Source: Aquitalea denitrificans (GTDB lineage: Bacteria; Pseudomonadota; Gammaproteobacteria; Burkholderiales; Chromobacteriaceae). Taken from it: DNA of 64,000 nt. The position numbers were made by a program, and so were the translations under genes. The stretch is taken from positions 558,001-622,000 of the forward strand of contig NZ_CP047241.1 in assembly GCF_009856625.1 (NCBI RefSeq), in the 5' to 3' direction. The notes beneath the pieces were generated by a model. That model made no database searches and had not been told where the DNA came from. It saw only the letters and a program-made list of their open reading frames with translations. Positions 10,331 to 18,237 of this stretch are shown here, piece after piece. Positions within the stretch are counted from its first letter, which is position 1. Each line of letters opens with the position of its first letter.

Positions 10331-11197
10331 ATGGCTGATATCAGCACGCAAGACATGTTGCCGATTGGCGACTGGGTCAATCAGGTCATTCATTTCATGC
10401 TGGACCACAACGCCGGGGCCTTTGACGCCATCGGCAACACCATCGACTGGTTTGCCACCATGGTGGAATTCCTGTTGCTGGGCATTCCGCCACTGGCAAT
10501 GGGCGCAATTTTTGCTTGTGTAGGTTTCTGGCGGCTGGGCTGGAAATTTGCCCTGTTTGTCTGTGCCGCGCTGGGCTTGATCTGGGCTACCGGCTTCTGG
10601 GGTCAGACCATCGCCACCCTGGCGCTGACCCTGTCCGCCACCTGCGTCAGCCTGATGTTGGGGGTGCCGGTGGGCATCTGGTGTGCGCGCAACAAGCTGG
10701 TGGGCATGCTGGTGCGCCCGGTGCTGGACTTCATGCAAACCATGCCGGCCTTTGTTTACCTGATTCCGGCTGCCATGTTCTTTGGCCTGGGCCGGGTGCC
10801 GGGGATTCTGGCCACCGTGGTGTTTGCCGTACCGCCGGCCGTGCGCCTGACCAGCCTGGGCATCCGCATGGTGAACAAGGAACAGGTAGAGGCGGGTAAT
10901 GCCTTTGGCTGTACCTCCTGGCAGCTGTTGTTCAAGGTGCAGCTGCCCATCGCGCTGCCGTCCATCATGGCCGGGGTCAACCAGACCATCATGATGGCGC
11001 TGTCGATGGTGATCATTGCTTCCATGGTGGGGGCGGGTGGTCTGGGTAACGATGTACTGGCCAGTATCCAGCGTCTGGATGTGGGCCTGGGCTTTGAAAG
11101 CGGCCTGGCGGTGGTGCTGCTGGCCATCATTCTGGACCGTATCACCGAGAGTTTTGGCCACACGCCCACCACGCGTGCGGCAGAGCAGGGCAGCTAG
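10331..11197 (+). CDS. cbcW: Choline/betaine ABC transporter permease
   Basis: The 288-residue ProW/OpuAB-type inner-membrane permease has about six hydrophobic segments between residues 40 and 270. The EAA cytoplasmic loop region lies near residues 180-215 (EQVEAGNAFGCTSWQLLFKV), where the ATPase docks. The typical family sequence FMQTMPAFVYLIP is present near residue 137. It forms the channel for quaternary-amine uptake with the ATPase at 9200 and the binding protein at 12538. AAGGAG lies upstream of the ATG. Confidence 0.9.
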   Translation: MADISTQDMLPIGDWVNQVIHFMLDHNAGAFDAIGNTIDWFATMVEFLLLGIPPLAMGAIFACVGFWRLGWKFALFVCAALGLIWATGFWGQTIATLALTLSATCVSLMLGVPVGIWCARNKLVGMLVRPVLDFMQTMPAFVYLIPAAMFFGLGRVPGILATVVFAVPPAVRLTSLGIRMVNKEQVEAGNAFGCTSWQLLFKVQLPIALPSIMAGVNQTIMMALSMVIIASMVGAGGLGNDVLASIQRLDVGLGFESGLAVVLLAIILDRITESFGHTPTTRAAEQGS

Positions 11198-11215
11198 ACC
11201 CTGCCGGTATCCGCA

Positions 11216-11241
11216 GGCCGGATGGCAACCATCATCCGGCC
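11216..11241 (+). other. Intercistronic hairpin cbcW-gbdR
   Basis: GGCCGGATG and CATCCGGCC form a perfect 9-bp stem with an 8-nt loop. No U-tract follows. It sits between the permease gene and the regulator gene and could lower read-through into gbdR. Confidence 0.5.
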
Positions 11242-11293
11242 GATGCAAGACAACACAAAAACCATCCATCACACATCACCTACCGAGGTCACC

Positions 11294-12280
11294 ATGGGTC
11301 CGCAACAAATCGCATCGTTGTCGCATATTGGTTTCCTGCTGCTGGACAAGTTTTCCATGATCGCGTTTTCCAACGCCGTGGAACCGCTGCGCATGGCCAA
11401 TTACCTGTCGCGCAAAAAACTCTACCGCTGGAGCCTGCTGTCGGCCGATGGCCAACCGGTGGCCGCCAGTAACGGGCTGGAACTGTCGCCCATCACCTCC
11501 CCCGAAGCCCCGCAGCAATACGACATGCTGATTGTCTGTGGCGGCTGGCAGGTACGGGATGCCGTGGACGACAAGGTGTTGTCCATCATCCGCCGCTTTG
11601 CTGCCCAGGGCGTGCCGCTGGGTGCCATCTGTACCGGTACCTTCGCGCTGGCCAAGGCCGGGGTGCTCAATGGCTACCGCTGTGCCATCCACTGGGAAAA
11701 CCTGCTGTCCATCAGCGAGGAATTCCCCAAGACCAAGTTTACGTCGGACCTGTTCGTGCTGGACCGTGACCGCTTTACCTGTAGTGGCGGCACGGCACCG
11801 CTGGACTTCATGTGCCACCTGATCCGTCACAAGGGCGGCAAGAGCCTGGCGGCGGATGTGTCCGAGCAGTTCATCGTCGACCGCCTGCGCGACAATGGCG
11901 ACCGGCAGCACATCCCGTTGCTGGCCCGTATTGGCACCGGCCACGAAACGCTGGTGGACGCCGCGCTGTCGATGGAAAGCAATATCGAAAACCCGCGCTC
12001 GCTGGAGAATCTGGCGGACGAACTGGGCGTGTCCCTGCGCCATCTGGAGCGGCTGTTCAAGCGGTATCTGAATACCACCCCGGCGCAGTACTACCTGGAC
12101 CTGCGCCTGCGCCGCGCGCGCGAATTGCTGCTGCAAACCAATATGAGCGTGATGGAAGTCACCGTGGCCTGTGGTTTCCTGTCCTCATCGCACTTTTCCA
12201 AGTCCTACCGCGGCCTGTTCGGCTATCCGCCCAGCCGTGAGCGCCAGCAGTATCTGGTTGATTCTGCCGTCATCGCCTGA
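11294..12280 (+). CDS. gbdR: GbdR-like GlxA-family AraC transcription activator
   Basis: The 328-residue regulator has an N-terminal DJ-1/PfpI-type (GATase1-like) sensor domain containing GAICTGTFALAKAG, where a family cysteine sits. Its C-terminal AraC domain (about residues 235-320) has two helix-turn-helix motifs, SLENLADELGVSLRHLERLF and the VTVACGFLSSSHFSKSYR type. In Pseudomonas, GbdR senses glycine betaine and dimethylglycine and activates gbc, dgc and cbc genes, exactly the neighbours here. The ATG at 11294 follows GAGG with 5 bp spacing; an earlier in-frame ATG at 11222 lies inside the preceding hairpin. Sensing of betaine is inferred from the family and location. Confidence 0.83.
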   Translation: MGPQQIASLSHIGFLLLDKFSMIAFSNAVEPLRMANYLSRKKLYRWSLLSADGQPVAASNGLELSPITSPEAPQQYDMLIVCGGWQVRDAVDDKVLSIIRRFAAQGVPLGAICTGTFALAKAGVLNGYRCAIHWENLLSISEEFPKTKFTSDLFVLDRDRFTCSGGTAPLDFMCHLIRHKGGKSLAADVSEQFIVDRLRDNGDRQHIPLLARIGTGHETLVDAALSMESNIENPRSLENLADELGVSLRHLERLFKRYLNTTPAQYYLDLRLRRARELLLQTNMSVMEVTVACGFLSSSHFSKSYRGLFGYPPSRERQQYLVDSAVIA

Positions 12281-12287
12281 GCCTGGT

Positions 12288-12314
12288 GGCTGCCGGGCGG
12301 CAAAACCGGCAGCC
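12288..12314 (+). other. Hairpin after gbdR
   Basis: GGCTGCCGG and CCGGCAGCC form a perfect 9-bp stem with a 9-nt loop, just after the gbdR stop, without a U-tract. Downstream (12315-12537) is about 220 bp of non-coding sequence that probably carries the promoter for the binding-protein gene. Confidence 0.5.
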
Positions 12315-12537
12315 GGCCATGTCGGCCAGTACTGTTACTCCTTGCAGTGCTGGCTTTTTTTCCACGGCGTTTTCTCGCAAGTCGCGGTCGTGCTGGCGCA
12401 AGTCCTGTTACGGCTTCATGGCACTCTTGCCATGTGTCAGATCCTGGTTATCCACACATTCATGGCCGTTCTGCCTACGGCACGGCGCGGCAATCCTGTC
12501 GATGGCTTCACCAAAATATTTATACGGGAGTGGTGTA

Positions 12538-13476
12538 ATGAAAATTCGCAAGCTGATGCTGGGCACGGTATTGCTGGCTGCCTGTGGCAGTGCACTGGCC
12601 AATGACCCGGCGCAATGCCGCAATGTCCGTTTCGCCGATGTAGGCTGGACCGACATCGCCGCCACCACCGGCATGGCCAGCGTGGTACTGGAAGGGCTGG
12701 GCTACAAGCCGACCACCACCATCGCCTCGGTGCCCATCACCTTTTCCGGCATCAAGAGCAAGCAGATCGACGTGTTTCTGGGTTACTGGAACCCGTCCAT
12801 GACCCCGGTGATCGAGCCCTTCGTCAAGGCCGGCCAGATCAAGGTATTGGACACCCCCAACCTGGTGGGTGCCAAGTACACGCTGGCCGTGCCGGATTAC
12901 GTGGCTGCCGGTGGCCTGAAGGATTTCAAGGACATTGCCAAGTTCAAGGACAAGCTGGATGGCAAGATCTACGGCATCGAGCCGGGTAATGACGGCAATC
13001 TGCTGATTGACGGCATGATCAAGAAAAACCAGTTCAACCTGGCCGGTTTCAAGATGGTGGAATCCAGTGAGGCCGGCATGCTGGCCGAGGTGGAACGCTC
13101 CATCCGCCAGAAAAAGTGGATCGTGTTCCTGGGCTGGGAACCGCACCCGATGAACGTGAAATACAAGATGGCCTACCTGACCGGCGGCGACGATGTATTC
13201 GGCCCCAACCTGGGCGAAGCCAAGGTATTCACCGCCATCAGTCCGGATTACGAAACCCGCTGTCCCAATGTGGGCAAGCTGCTGCATAACCTGCGCTTCA
13301 CCACCACCATCGAAAACCGCGTGATGGGCCCGATCATGGACAAGGTAAAGCCGGAAACCGCTGCGCGTGACTACCTGAAGAAAAACCCGGACATCCTCAA
13401 GAGCTGGCTGGCCGGTGTCACCACGCTGGATGGCAAGCCGGGCCTGGCGGCAGTGAACAAGGCACTGGGCCACTGA
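12538..13476 (+). CDS. cbcX: Choline/betaine ABC transporter periplasmic binding protein
   Basis: The 312-residue OpuAC/ProX-type binding protein has a clear Sec signal peptide (MKIRKLMLGTVLLAACG, cleavage after ALA near residue 21). The mature part has the SBP-OpuAC fold with many tryptophans and tyrosines suited to a cation-pi cage (VGWTD, FLGYWNPSM, VFLGWEPHPMN). It captures choline, betaine or a related quaternary amine for the cbcV/cbcW transporter. GGGAG lies about 8 bp before the ATG. It is separated from the ATPase/permease by the regulator gene, so it may be made in excess from its own promoter. Confidence 0.9.
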   Translation: MKIRKLMLGTVLLAACGSALANDPAQCRNVRFADVGWTDIAATTGMASVVLEGLGYKPTTTIASVPITFSGIKSKQIDVFLGYWNPSMTPVIEPFVKAGQIKVLDTPNLVGAKYTLAVPDYVAAGGLKDFKDIAKFKDKLDGKIYGIEPGNDGNLLIDGMIKKNQFNLAGFKMVESSEAGMLAEVERSIRQKKWIVFLGWEPHPMNVKYKMAYLTGGDDVFGPNLGEAKVFTAISPDYETRCPNVGKLLHNLRFTTTIENRVMGPIMDKVKPETAARDYLKKNPDILKSWLAGVTTLDGKPGLAAVNKALGH

Positions 13477-13498
13477 TTTAATCGGTAGCGCACCTTTG

Positions 13499-13526
13499 AA
13501 AGCCCCGGCCCCGGCCGGGGCTTTTT
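13499..13526 (+). terminator. Terminator after cbcX
   Basis: AGCCCCGGCC and GGCCGGGGCT form a 10-bp stem followed by TTTTT. It closes the betaine gene block. Confidence 0.9.
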
Positions 13527-13604
13527 GCTGGGGAGGCTGGCGTATAGCTCACTCGTCCTGTTTTCAACAGCGTAAAACCAAGAGCAAAACCAACAACAAA
13601 AGCT

Positions 13605-14123
13605 ACTTCGCGGGTCTCGCCCCGCCGTCGAGGTACTTTACTTTTGCTTCGCCAAAAGAAAGTACCCAAAGAAAAGGCGACCCGCAGCGCGTCGAATTCC
13701 CGCCCCAGCCGCACCGCTCAGGGCGCGGCCGGAACTTGCGGCGCGCTAGCGTCGCGCCGCTGCGGACAGCCAACCGCTTAAGACCCTGAGCGGCACGTCT
13801 GTGTCGGCTCGCGCTGACGGGACTGGGCCAGCTCCGACAGGAGTTGTTAATCAGAAAACCAACGCACCAACGCGCCCACCGGCCCCGTCAAGCATGCCGC
13901 CAGGTGGCCGGGGCGAGGTGTTAAGCGCCTGCAATGTCTGAGCGATTTGACGTTAGCAAATCGCGAGTTCAGGCGCGCCTCGCACCGGTCGGGACCTGTC
14001 GGGCAGCCGCAGGCCATACGATGCGGCTAGCTTTTCCCGTAGTGGGGATCTTTGGCCAAGCAAAGATCCCTTTCCCGTCCGCCGCGCGGAAGCGGCATGC
14101 AAATCATCATCCGCGCAGCGGAT
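13605..14123 (+). repeat. Hairpin-rich 519-bp repeat, copy R1
   Basis: This is the first full unit of a tandem array. It starts at ACTTCGCGGGTCTCG after an A-rich leader and ends at GCGCAGCGGAT. Stems in order are: 13632-13666 (GGTACTTT...AAGTACC), 13714-13723 with 13784-13793 (CCGCTCAGGG/CCCTGAGCGG), 13738-13745 with 13753-13760 (GCGGCGCG/CGCGCCGC), 13925-13931 with 13970-13976 enclosing 13942-13949/13957-13964 (GCGATTTG/CAAATCGC), and 14045-14054 with 14061-14070 (GGGATCTTTG/CAAAGATCCC). No frame looks coding. Stems 2, 3 and 5 change sequence but stay paired in copy R3. Confidence 0.8.
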
Positions 14124-14174
14124 TTCTACCCTACGCCTTCAAACGAAAAACCAGCAGCAAAACCAAATCGTCTG

Positions 14175-14217
14175 TTTCGCCACACTATCGAGGTACTTTG
14201 CTTTTGCTTCGCCTATA
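14175..14217 (+). repeat. Truncated start of another repeat copy
   Basis: A short piece with CTATCGAGGTACTTTGC and TTTTGCTTCGCC matches the first hairpin of the repeat and then stops. It lies between R1 and R2, so the array has lost or rearranged at least one copy. The 96 bp after it (14218-14313) show nothing recognisable. Confidence 0.6.
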
Positions 14218-14313
14218 TAGACCGGAAACATGCTGGACGGGTGTGCGAGAACATCAGTGACACTTCTTGTGTTGATGACTTAAAAAACAACTTGAAAATC
14301 AAAGACAAAAACA

Positions 14314-14531
14314 ACTTCGCGGGTCTCGCCCCGCCGTCGAGGTACTTTACTTTTGCTTCGCCAAAAGAAAGTACCCAAAGAAAAGGCGACCCGCAGCGCG
14401 TCGAATTCCCGCCCCAGCCGCACCGCCCAGGGCGCGGCCGGAACTTGCGGCGCGCTAGCGTCGCGCCGCTGCGGACAGCCGACCGCTTAAGACCCTGAGC
14501 GGCACGTCTGTGTCGGCTCGCGCTGACGGGA
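14314..14531 (+). repeat. Left half of split repeat copy R2
   Basis: These 218 bp match R1 13605-13822 at 216 positions by eye. The match stops abruptly after GCTGACGGGA, where the cargo begins. The right half resumes at 15658. One of the two changes (CCGCCCAGGG against CCCTGAGCGG) breaks one pair of the second stem. Confidence 0.85.
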
Positions 14532-15657
14532 GCAGATTTCGTTGGTACGGTCTTGCGATAACGGAACACTGTCTGGACCGTCACCAATACAGGTCAAGAT
14601 TTTCTCCATGCCAACGTGCTAGCATGACTGGTGTCGGCCAAGAGCTGCCAATCACAGCTCAATTGAACGCACACTCTTAGATGACAGCTTCATTCAAACA
14701 GCAGCTGTTGCACCTATAGGGATCTTCGCTAAATATTTAGCCGGGGGTAGGTCAGTAATATGAGCGGGAAATAGTCACAATCGGTAGCCAGAGGAGGCAT
14801 GAATGGCAGCTAACTACGAGCAACGAGCAGTGCTTTTTTTAGACGTGCTGGGATTTAAACGCCTAATAAATGAAAACCGACAAGATTTGATCGAAGAGGC
14901 CCTGGAGATCACCTGCGGCCAGCATCAATCCAATTATGAAGTCTCCGCGTTTTCAGACAACATGGCTGTATCGTTGCCGTTTCGTCATGGGTACGAGTTA
15001 GCGGAATTGATACAGTTTGCGAGTTCCATAACCTTACATTTGCTTCACAAGGGAGTGTTATCTCGCGGTGGGATAGCAGTAGGTGATTTACGCCACAAAG
15101 GGAATTTTGTTTACGGTCCTGCGTTAGTTGAGGCGTATCAGCTAGAAAGTAAAGCTGCGACCTATCCCCGCATTGTGTTGGCTAGAGATGCGGTCGCAAA
15201 GTCATTACAGGTGGGAGGAAATGCACAAGGGTGTGAAGAGTTTATTCGGGGTTTTTTGCGGACAGACTTTGACGGTTTCGACCATGTCCACATATTGGAT
15301 CATAAAGCAGCAATGCCTTTTCACATCATGCTTCCGCCGGAAGCATTGGGGACTCCTGGGCCGATCAGTTTCAAAGCATTAATCGATGCGAAAGTTGCCG
15401 CAGTCAACAAGGCTCTCGACAACAACCCTGCGACCGATGATCACTCTAGAGCCAAGCATGAGTGGTTTAGGCACTATACCGCGCAGTATGAACTTCACTA
15501 CACCCTTGTTCGAAATCCGCCAGTGGCCATTTGAAGTTCGAAAGGCGGCTCAACTTCCAAAGCAGCCTGTGAGAGAACGTTGGTATCAATGGCTTCTATG
15601 GGTCGTAAGTAGAAATCATTTTGATAGCATCCGGAATCGTCTTATCCGCTGGATTCC
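14532..15657 (+). mobile_element. 1.1-kb cargo inserted in repeat copy R2
   Basis: At this point R1 and R3 have only some 37-41 bp (beginning CTGGGCCAGCTCCGACAGG); R2 instead has 1126 bp of lower-G+C DNA with one gene (14803-15534). No transposase, integrase or target duplication is visible. The left edge holds an imperfect hairpin, TTGGTACGGTC against GACCGTCACCAA (about 14541-14589). A 12-bp palindrome CTAAATATTTAG at 14729-14740 lies about 60 bp before the gene. The label mobile element is inference; what is seen is a cargo flanked by the two halves of a repeat. Confidence 0.55.
14803..15534 (+). CDS. Class III nucleotide-cyclase-like protein, lone (possible antiphage signalling cyclase)
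   Basis: The 243-residue soluble protein looks like a compact class III nucleotidyl cyclase homology domain. FLDVLGF with Asp14 and SDN with Asp52 are at the places of the two metal-binding aspartates. RGGIAVGD (Arg88) and VYGPALVEAYQLE (about 103-115) match the later conserved block. Such minimal cyclase domains occur in the Pycsar antiphage family, which makes cCMP or cUMP, but here no effector (PycTM or PycTIR type) follows: only 123 bp remain before the repeat resumes. GAGGAGG lies 6 bp before the ATG. Base composition is clearly lower in G+C than in neighbouring genes, suggesting transfer. The cyclase fold is moderately supported; substrate and role are unknown. Confidence 0.6.
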   Translation: MAANYEQRAVLFLDVLGFKRLINENRQDLIEEALEITCGQHQSNYEVSAFSDNMAVSLPFRHGYELAELIQFASSITLHLLHKGVLSRGGIAVGDLRHKGNFVYGPALVEAYQLESKAATYPRIVLARDAVAKSLQVGGNAQGCEEFIRGFLRTDFDGFDHVHILDHKAAMPFHIMLPPEALGTPGPISFKALIDAKVAAVNKALDNNPATDDHSRAKHEWFRHYTAQYELHYTLVRNPPVAI

Positions 15658-15920
15658 CACCGCACCGACGCCACCCTTGGCCCCGTCAAGCATGCCGACA
15701 GGTGGCCGGGGCGAGGTGTTAAGCGCCTGCAATGTCTGAGCGATTTGACGTTAGCAAATCGCGAGTTCAGGCGCGCCTCGCACCGGTCGGGCCCTGTCGG
15801 GCAGCCGCAGGCCATGCTTGTGGGGTGGCCTTGGAGGTGAAGGAGGGCTTGGCCAGGCAAGCCCTCTTTCCCGTCCGCCGCGCGGAAGCGGCATGTAAAT
15901 CATCATCCGCGTGAGCGGAT
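15658..15920 (+). repeat. Right half of split repeat copy R2
   Basis: Homology to R1 and R3 resumes at CACCGCACC and runs to GTGAGCGGAT. It keeps the GCGCCTG/CAGGCGC stem with the inner GCGATTTG/CAAATCGC, and a GAGGGCTTG-gccagg-CAAGCCCTC hairpin (15843-15866) where R1 has GGGATCTTTG-gccaag-CAAAGATCCC. The loop is conserved and both stem sides are changed. Confidence 0.8.
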
Positions 15921-15972
15921 ACTTGGCTTGGTGCTCACCACCTTAAAACCAACAAAACCAACAGCAAAATCA

Positions 15973-16488
15973 ACTTCGCGGGTCTCGCCCCGCCGTCGAG
16001 GTACTTTACTTTTGCTTCGCCAAAAGAAAGTACCCAAAGAAAAGGCGACCCGCAGCGCGTCGAATTCCCGCCCCAGCCATCCTGCCCAAGGCGCGGCTGA
16101 ACTCGCACCGTGCTACCGTCACGGTGCTCAAACATGCAGCCGCTTAAAACCTTGGGCAGCACGTCTGCGTCGGCTCGCGCTGACGGGACTGGGCCAGCTC
16201 CGACAGGTGTTACTGATCAGATAAGCACCGCACCAACGCGCCCAAGGGCCCCGTCAAGCATGCCGACGGGTGGCCGGGGCGAGGTCTTAAGCGCCTGCAA
16301 TGTCTGAGCGATTTGACGTTAGCAAATCGCGAGTTCAGGCGCGCCTCGCTCCGGACGGTGCCTGTCGGGCAGCCGCAGGCCATGCTTGTGGGGTGGCCTT
16401 GGAGGTGAAGGAGGGCTTGGCCAGGCAAGCCCTCTTTCCCGTCCGCCGCGCGGAAGCGGCAATGCAAAACATTATCCGCGCAGCGGAT
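15973..16488 (+). repeat. Hairpin-rich 516-bp repeat, copy R3
   Basis: A full copy, preceded by the same A-rich leader (AAAACCAACAGC type). Compared with R1 its second stem is CTGCCCAAGG/CCTTGGGCAG (16082-16091 with 16150-16159) and its third is GCACCGTG/CACGGTGC (16105-16112 with 16120-16127). Both are perfect despite many base changes. The first hairpin and the GCGATTTG/CAAATCGC stem are unchanged. The right-hand hairpin matches R2 (16411-16434). Confidence 0.8.
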
Positions 16489-16616
16489 TCCCACAGTCCG
16501 AACAATTGATTTTTTGTTGTGTGCAGGGATGGTCCGCATGACGGCGGAACGCCCCGGTAAGGCTGGGGCTTCCGCCCTACGTGCTGGCGCCAATAACGTC
16601 GCCAAGCAAACACGCA

Positions 16617-16669
16617 TCCCGCCCGGCGCGCGGAAGCGGCAATGCAAAACATCATCCACGTGAGCGGAT
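16617..16669 (+). repeat. Tail fragment of a fourth repeat copy
   Basis: GGCGCGCGGAAGCGGCAATG followed by AAAACATCATCC and GTGAGCGGAT matches the last 50 bp of the repeat. It ends the array about 220 bp before fdhA. The sequence 16670-16889 is the fdhA upstream region. Confidence 0.65.
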
Positions 16670-16889
16670 GTCAGTGCTGCCGGTTCTGTACATAAAACCC
16701 CATGATTACACAGGTTTTTTTATCCACCGGGCGAACAGCCAACAGACGTTATCCACCGCAAAGCTGTCGCATTTGTTCAAGTTGCCCACCCGCCACTCCC
16801 TTATCTTGGGGTGGGCCGCCAGCCATGGCTGGCGCAGGCTCCCCCCGGAGCGGGGCGCGCTCCGATGCAGTTGCAGTGAGGAGACAACA

Positions 16890-18092
16890 ATGACGGGTAA
16901 CCGCGGTGTAGTTTATGTAGGGCCAGGCAAGGTAGAAGTGCAGTCCATTCCCTTTCCCGAACTGGTATCCCCCCAGGGCCGCAAGCTGGGCCATGGGGTC
17001 ATCCTGAAAGTACTCAGCACCAATATCTGTGGCTCGGACCAGCACATGGTGCGTGGCCGCACCACCGCGCCTTCCGGCCTGGTGCTGGGGCATGAAATCA
17101 CCGGCGAGGTCATCGAGCTGGGCAGCGATGTGGAAACCCTGAAAAAGGGCGACATCGTGTCGGTGCCGTTCAATGTGGCGTGCGGTCGCTGCCGCTGCTG
17201 CAAGGAACAGCACACCGGCGTGTGCCTGTCGGTGAACCCGGCCCGTGCCGGTGGCGCTTATGGCTATGTCGACATGGGCGGCTGGGTGGGCGGGCAGGCG
17301 GAATACGTGATGGTGCCTTATGCCGACTTCAACCTGCTGAAATTCCCCGACCGCGATCAGGCCATGGCCAAGATCCGCGATCTCACCTGCCTGTCCGACA
17401 TCCTGCCCACCGGTTATCACGGTGCCGTTTCCGCCGGGGTTGGCCCCGGCAGTACGGTGTATGTGGCTGGCGCCGGGCCGGTGGGTCTCGCGGCAGCAGC
17501 GTCCGCCCGCTTGCTGGGTGCGGCGGTGGTGATCGTGGGGGATGTGAACCCGGCGCGGCTGGTGCATGCGCGGGCGGTGGGCTTTGAAACTGCCGACCTG
17601 TCGCAGGATGCCACACTGGCCGAGCAGATTGCCGCCATTCTGGGCGTGCCGGAAGTGGATTGCGCCATTGACGCTGTCGGCTTCGAGGCGCGTGGCCACG
17701 GCCATGCCGGTTCGCAGCAGGAAGCCCCGGCCACCGTGCTCAATTCCTTGATGGAAGTCACCCGCGAAGCAGGGCGCATCGGCATTCCCGGCCTGTATGT
17801 GACTGACGATCCGGGTGCCAAGGACGAAGCGGCGCGCAAGGGCAGCCTGTCGGTGCGGCTAGGGCTGGGCTGGGCCAAATCCCACGCCTTCTTCACCGGC
17901 CAGACCCCGGTGATGAAGTACAACCGTGCGCTGATGCAGGCCATTTTGTGGGACCGCATCAATATTGCCGAAGTGGTGGGCGTGGAGCTGATCACGCTGG
18001 ATCAGGCCCCGCAGGGCTATGCGGCTTTCGATGGCGGAGCACCGAAGAAATTCGTCATTGACCCGCATCTGCAACTGCTGCGCGCCGCCTGA
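16890..18092 (+). CDS. fdhA: Glutathione-independent formaldehyde dehydrogenase
   Basis: The 400-residue zinc-dependent medium-chain dehydrogenase of the Pseudomonas putida FdhA type oxidises formaldehyde to formate with tightly bound NAD in the cytoplasm. Visible features are the catalytic zinc region CGSDQHMVRG, the VLGHEITGEV motif, the structural zinc cysteines (CGRCRCCKEQHTGVC, near residues 97-111) and the Rossmann motif VAGAGPVGLAAA near residue 191. The ATG at 16890 follows GAGGAG with 7 bp spacing and gives the family length. Together with gbcAB and dgcAB it removes the formaldehyde released by demethylation; formate goes on to the fds enzyme downstream. Confidence 0.92.
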   Translation: MTGNRGVVYVGPGKVEVQSIPFPELVSPQGRKLGHGVILKVLSTNICGSDQHMVRGRTTAPSGLVLGHEITGEVIELGSDVETLKKGDIVSVPFNVACGRCRCCKEQHTGVCLSVNPARAGGAYGYVDMGGWVGGQAEYVMVPYADFNLLKFPDRDQAMAKIRDLTCLSDILPTGYHGAVSAGVGPGSTVYVAGAGPVGLAAAASARLLGAAVVIVGDVNPARLVHARAVGFETADLSQDATLAEQIAAILGVPEVDCAIDAVGFEARGHGHAGSQQEAPATVLNSLMEVTREAGRIGIPGLYVTDDPGAKDEAARKGSLSVRLGLGWAKSHAFFTGQTPVMKYNRALMQAILWDRINIAEVVGVELITLDQAPQGYAAFDGGAPKKFVIDPHLQLLRAA

Positions 18093-18159
18093 CACTGAGT
18101 TCACCATCAAGGAGTACATGCCCGACTGGCAGCTAACGCCAATTGGGCATTGCAGTGCG

Positions 18160-18191
18160 CTGCCAGACGGCGCAATCTTGCCGTCTGGCAG
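18160..18191 (+). other. Perfect 12-bp hairpin between fdhA and fdsG
   Basis: CTGCCAGACGGC pairs with GCCGTCTGGCAG around GCAATCTT. No U-tract follows, so read-through from fdhA into fdsGBAD is possible, with the hairpin as an attenuating or stabilising element. Confidence 0.6.
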
Positions 18192-18237
18192 TCAAACAGC
18201 ATGTTTTCAAGCAAGGCTCACGCGCAGGACCGCAAGC

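Noticed and set aside
12448..12456. DnaA-box-like TTATCCACA; similar TTATCCACC at 16720-16728 and 16749-16757
   Set aside because: Single or paired 9-mers are expected by chance in 64 kb. There is no cluster, no dnaA/dnaN and no A+T-rich unwinding region.
15386..15739. Open frame overlapping the end of the cyclase gene, as a possible effector
   Set aside because: It lies mostly inside the cyclase gene in another frame and runs into the repeat; no membrane or TIR-like features and no ribosome site.
13605..16669. Repeat array as a possible CRISPR array
   Set aside because: The units are about 520 bp with internal hairpins, not short direct repeats with uniform spacers, and there are no cas genes.
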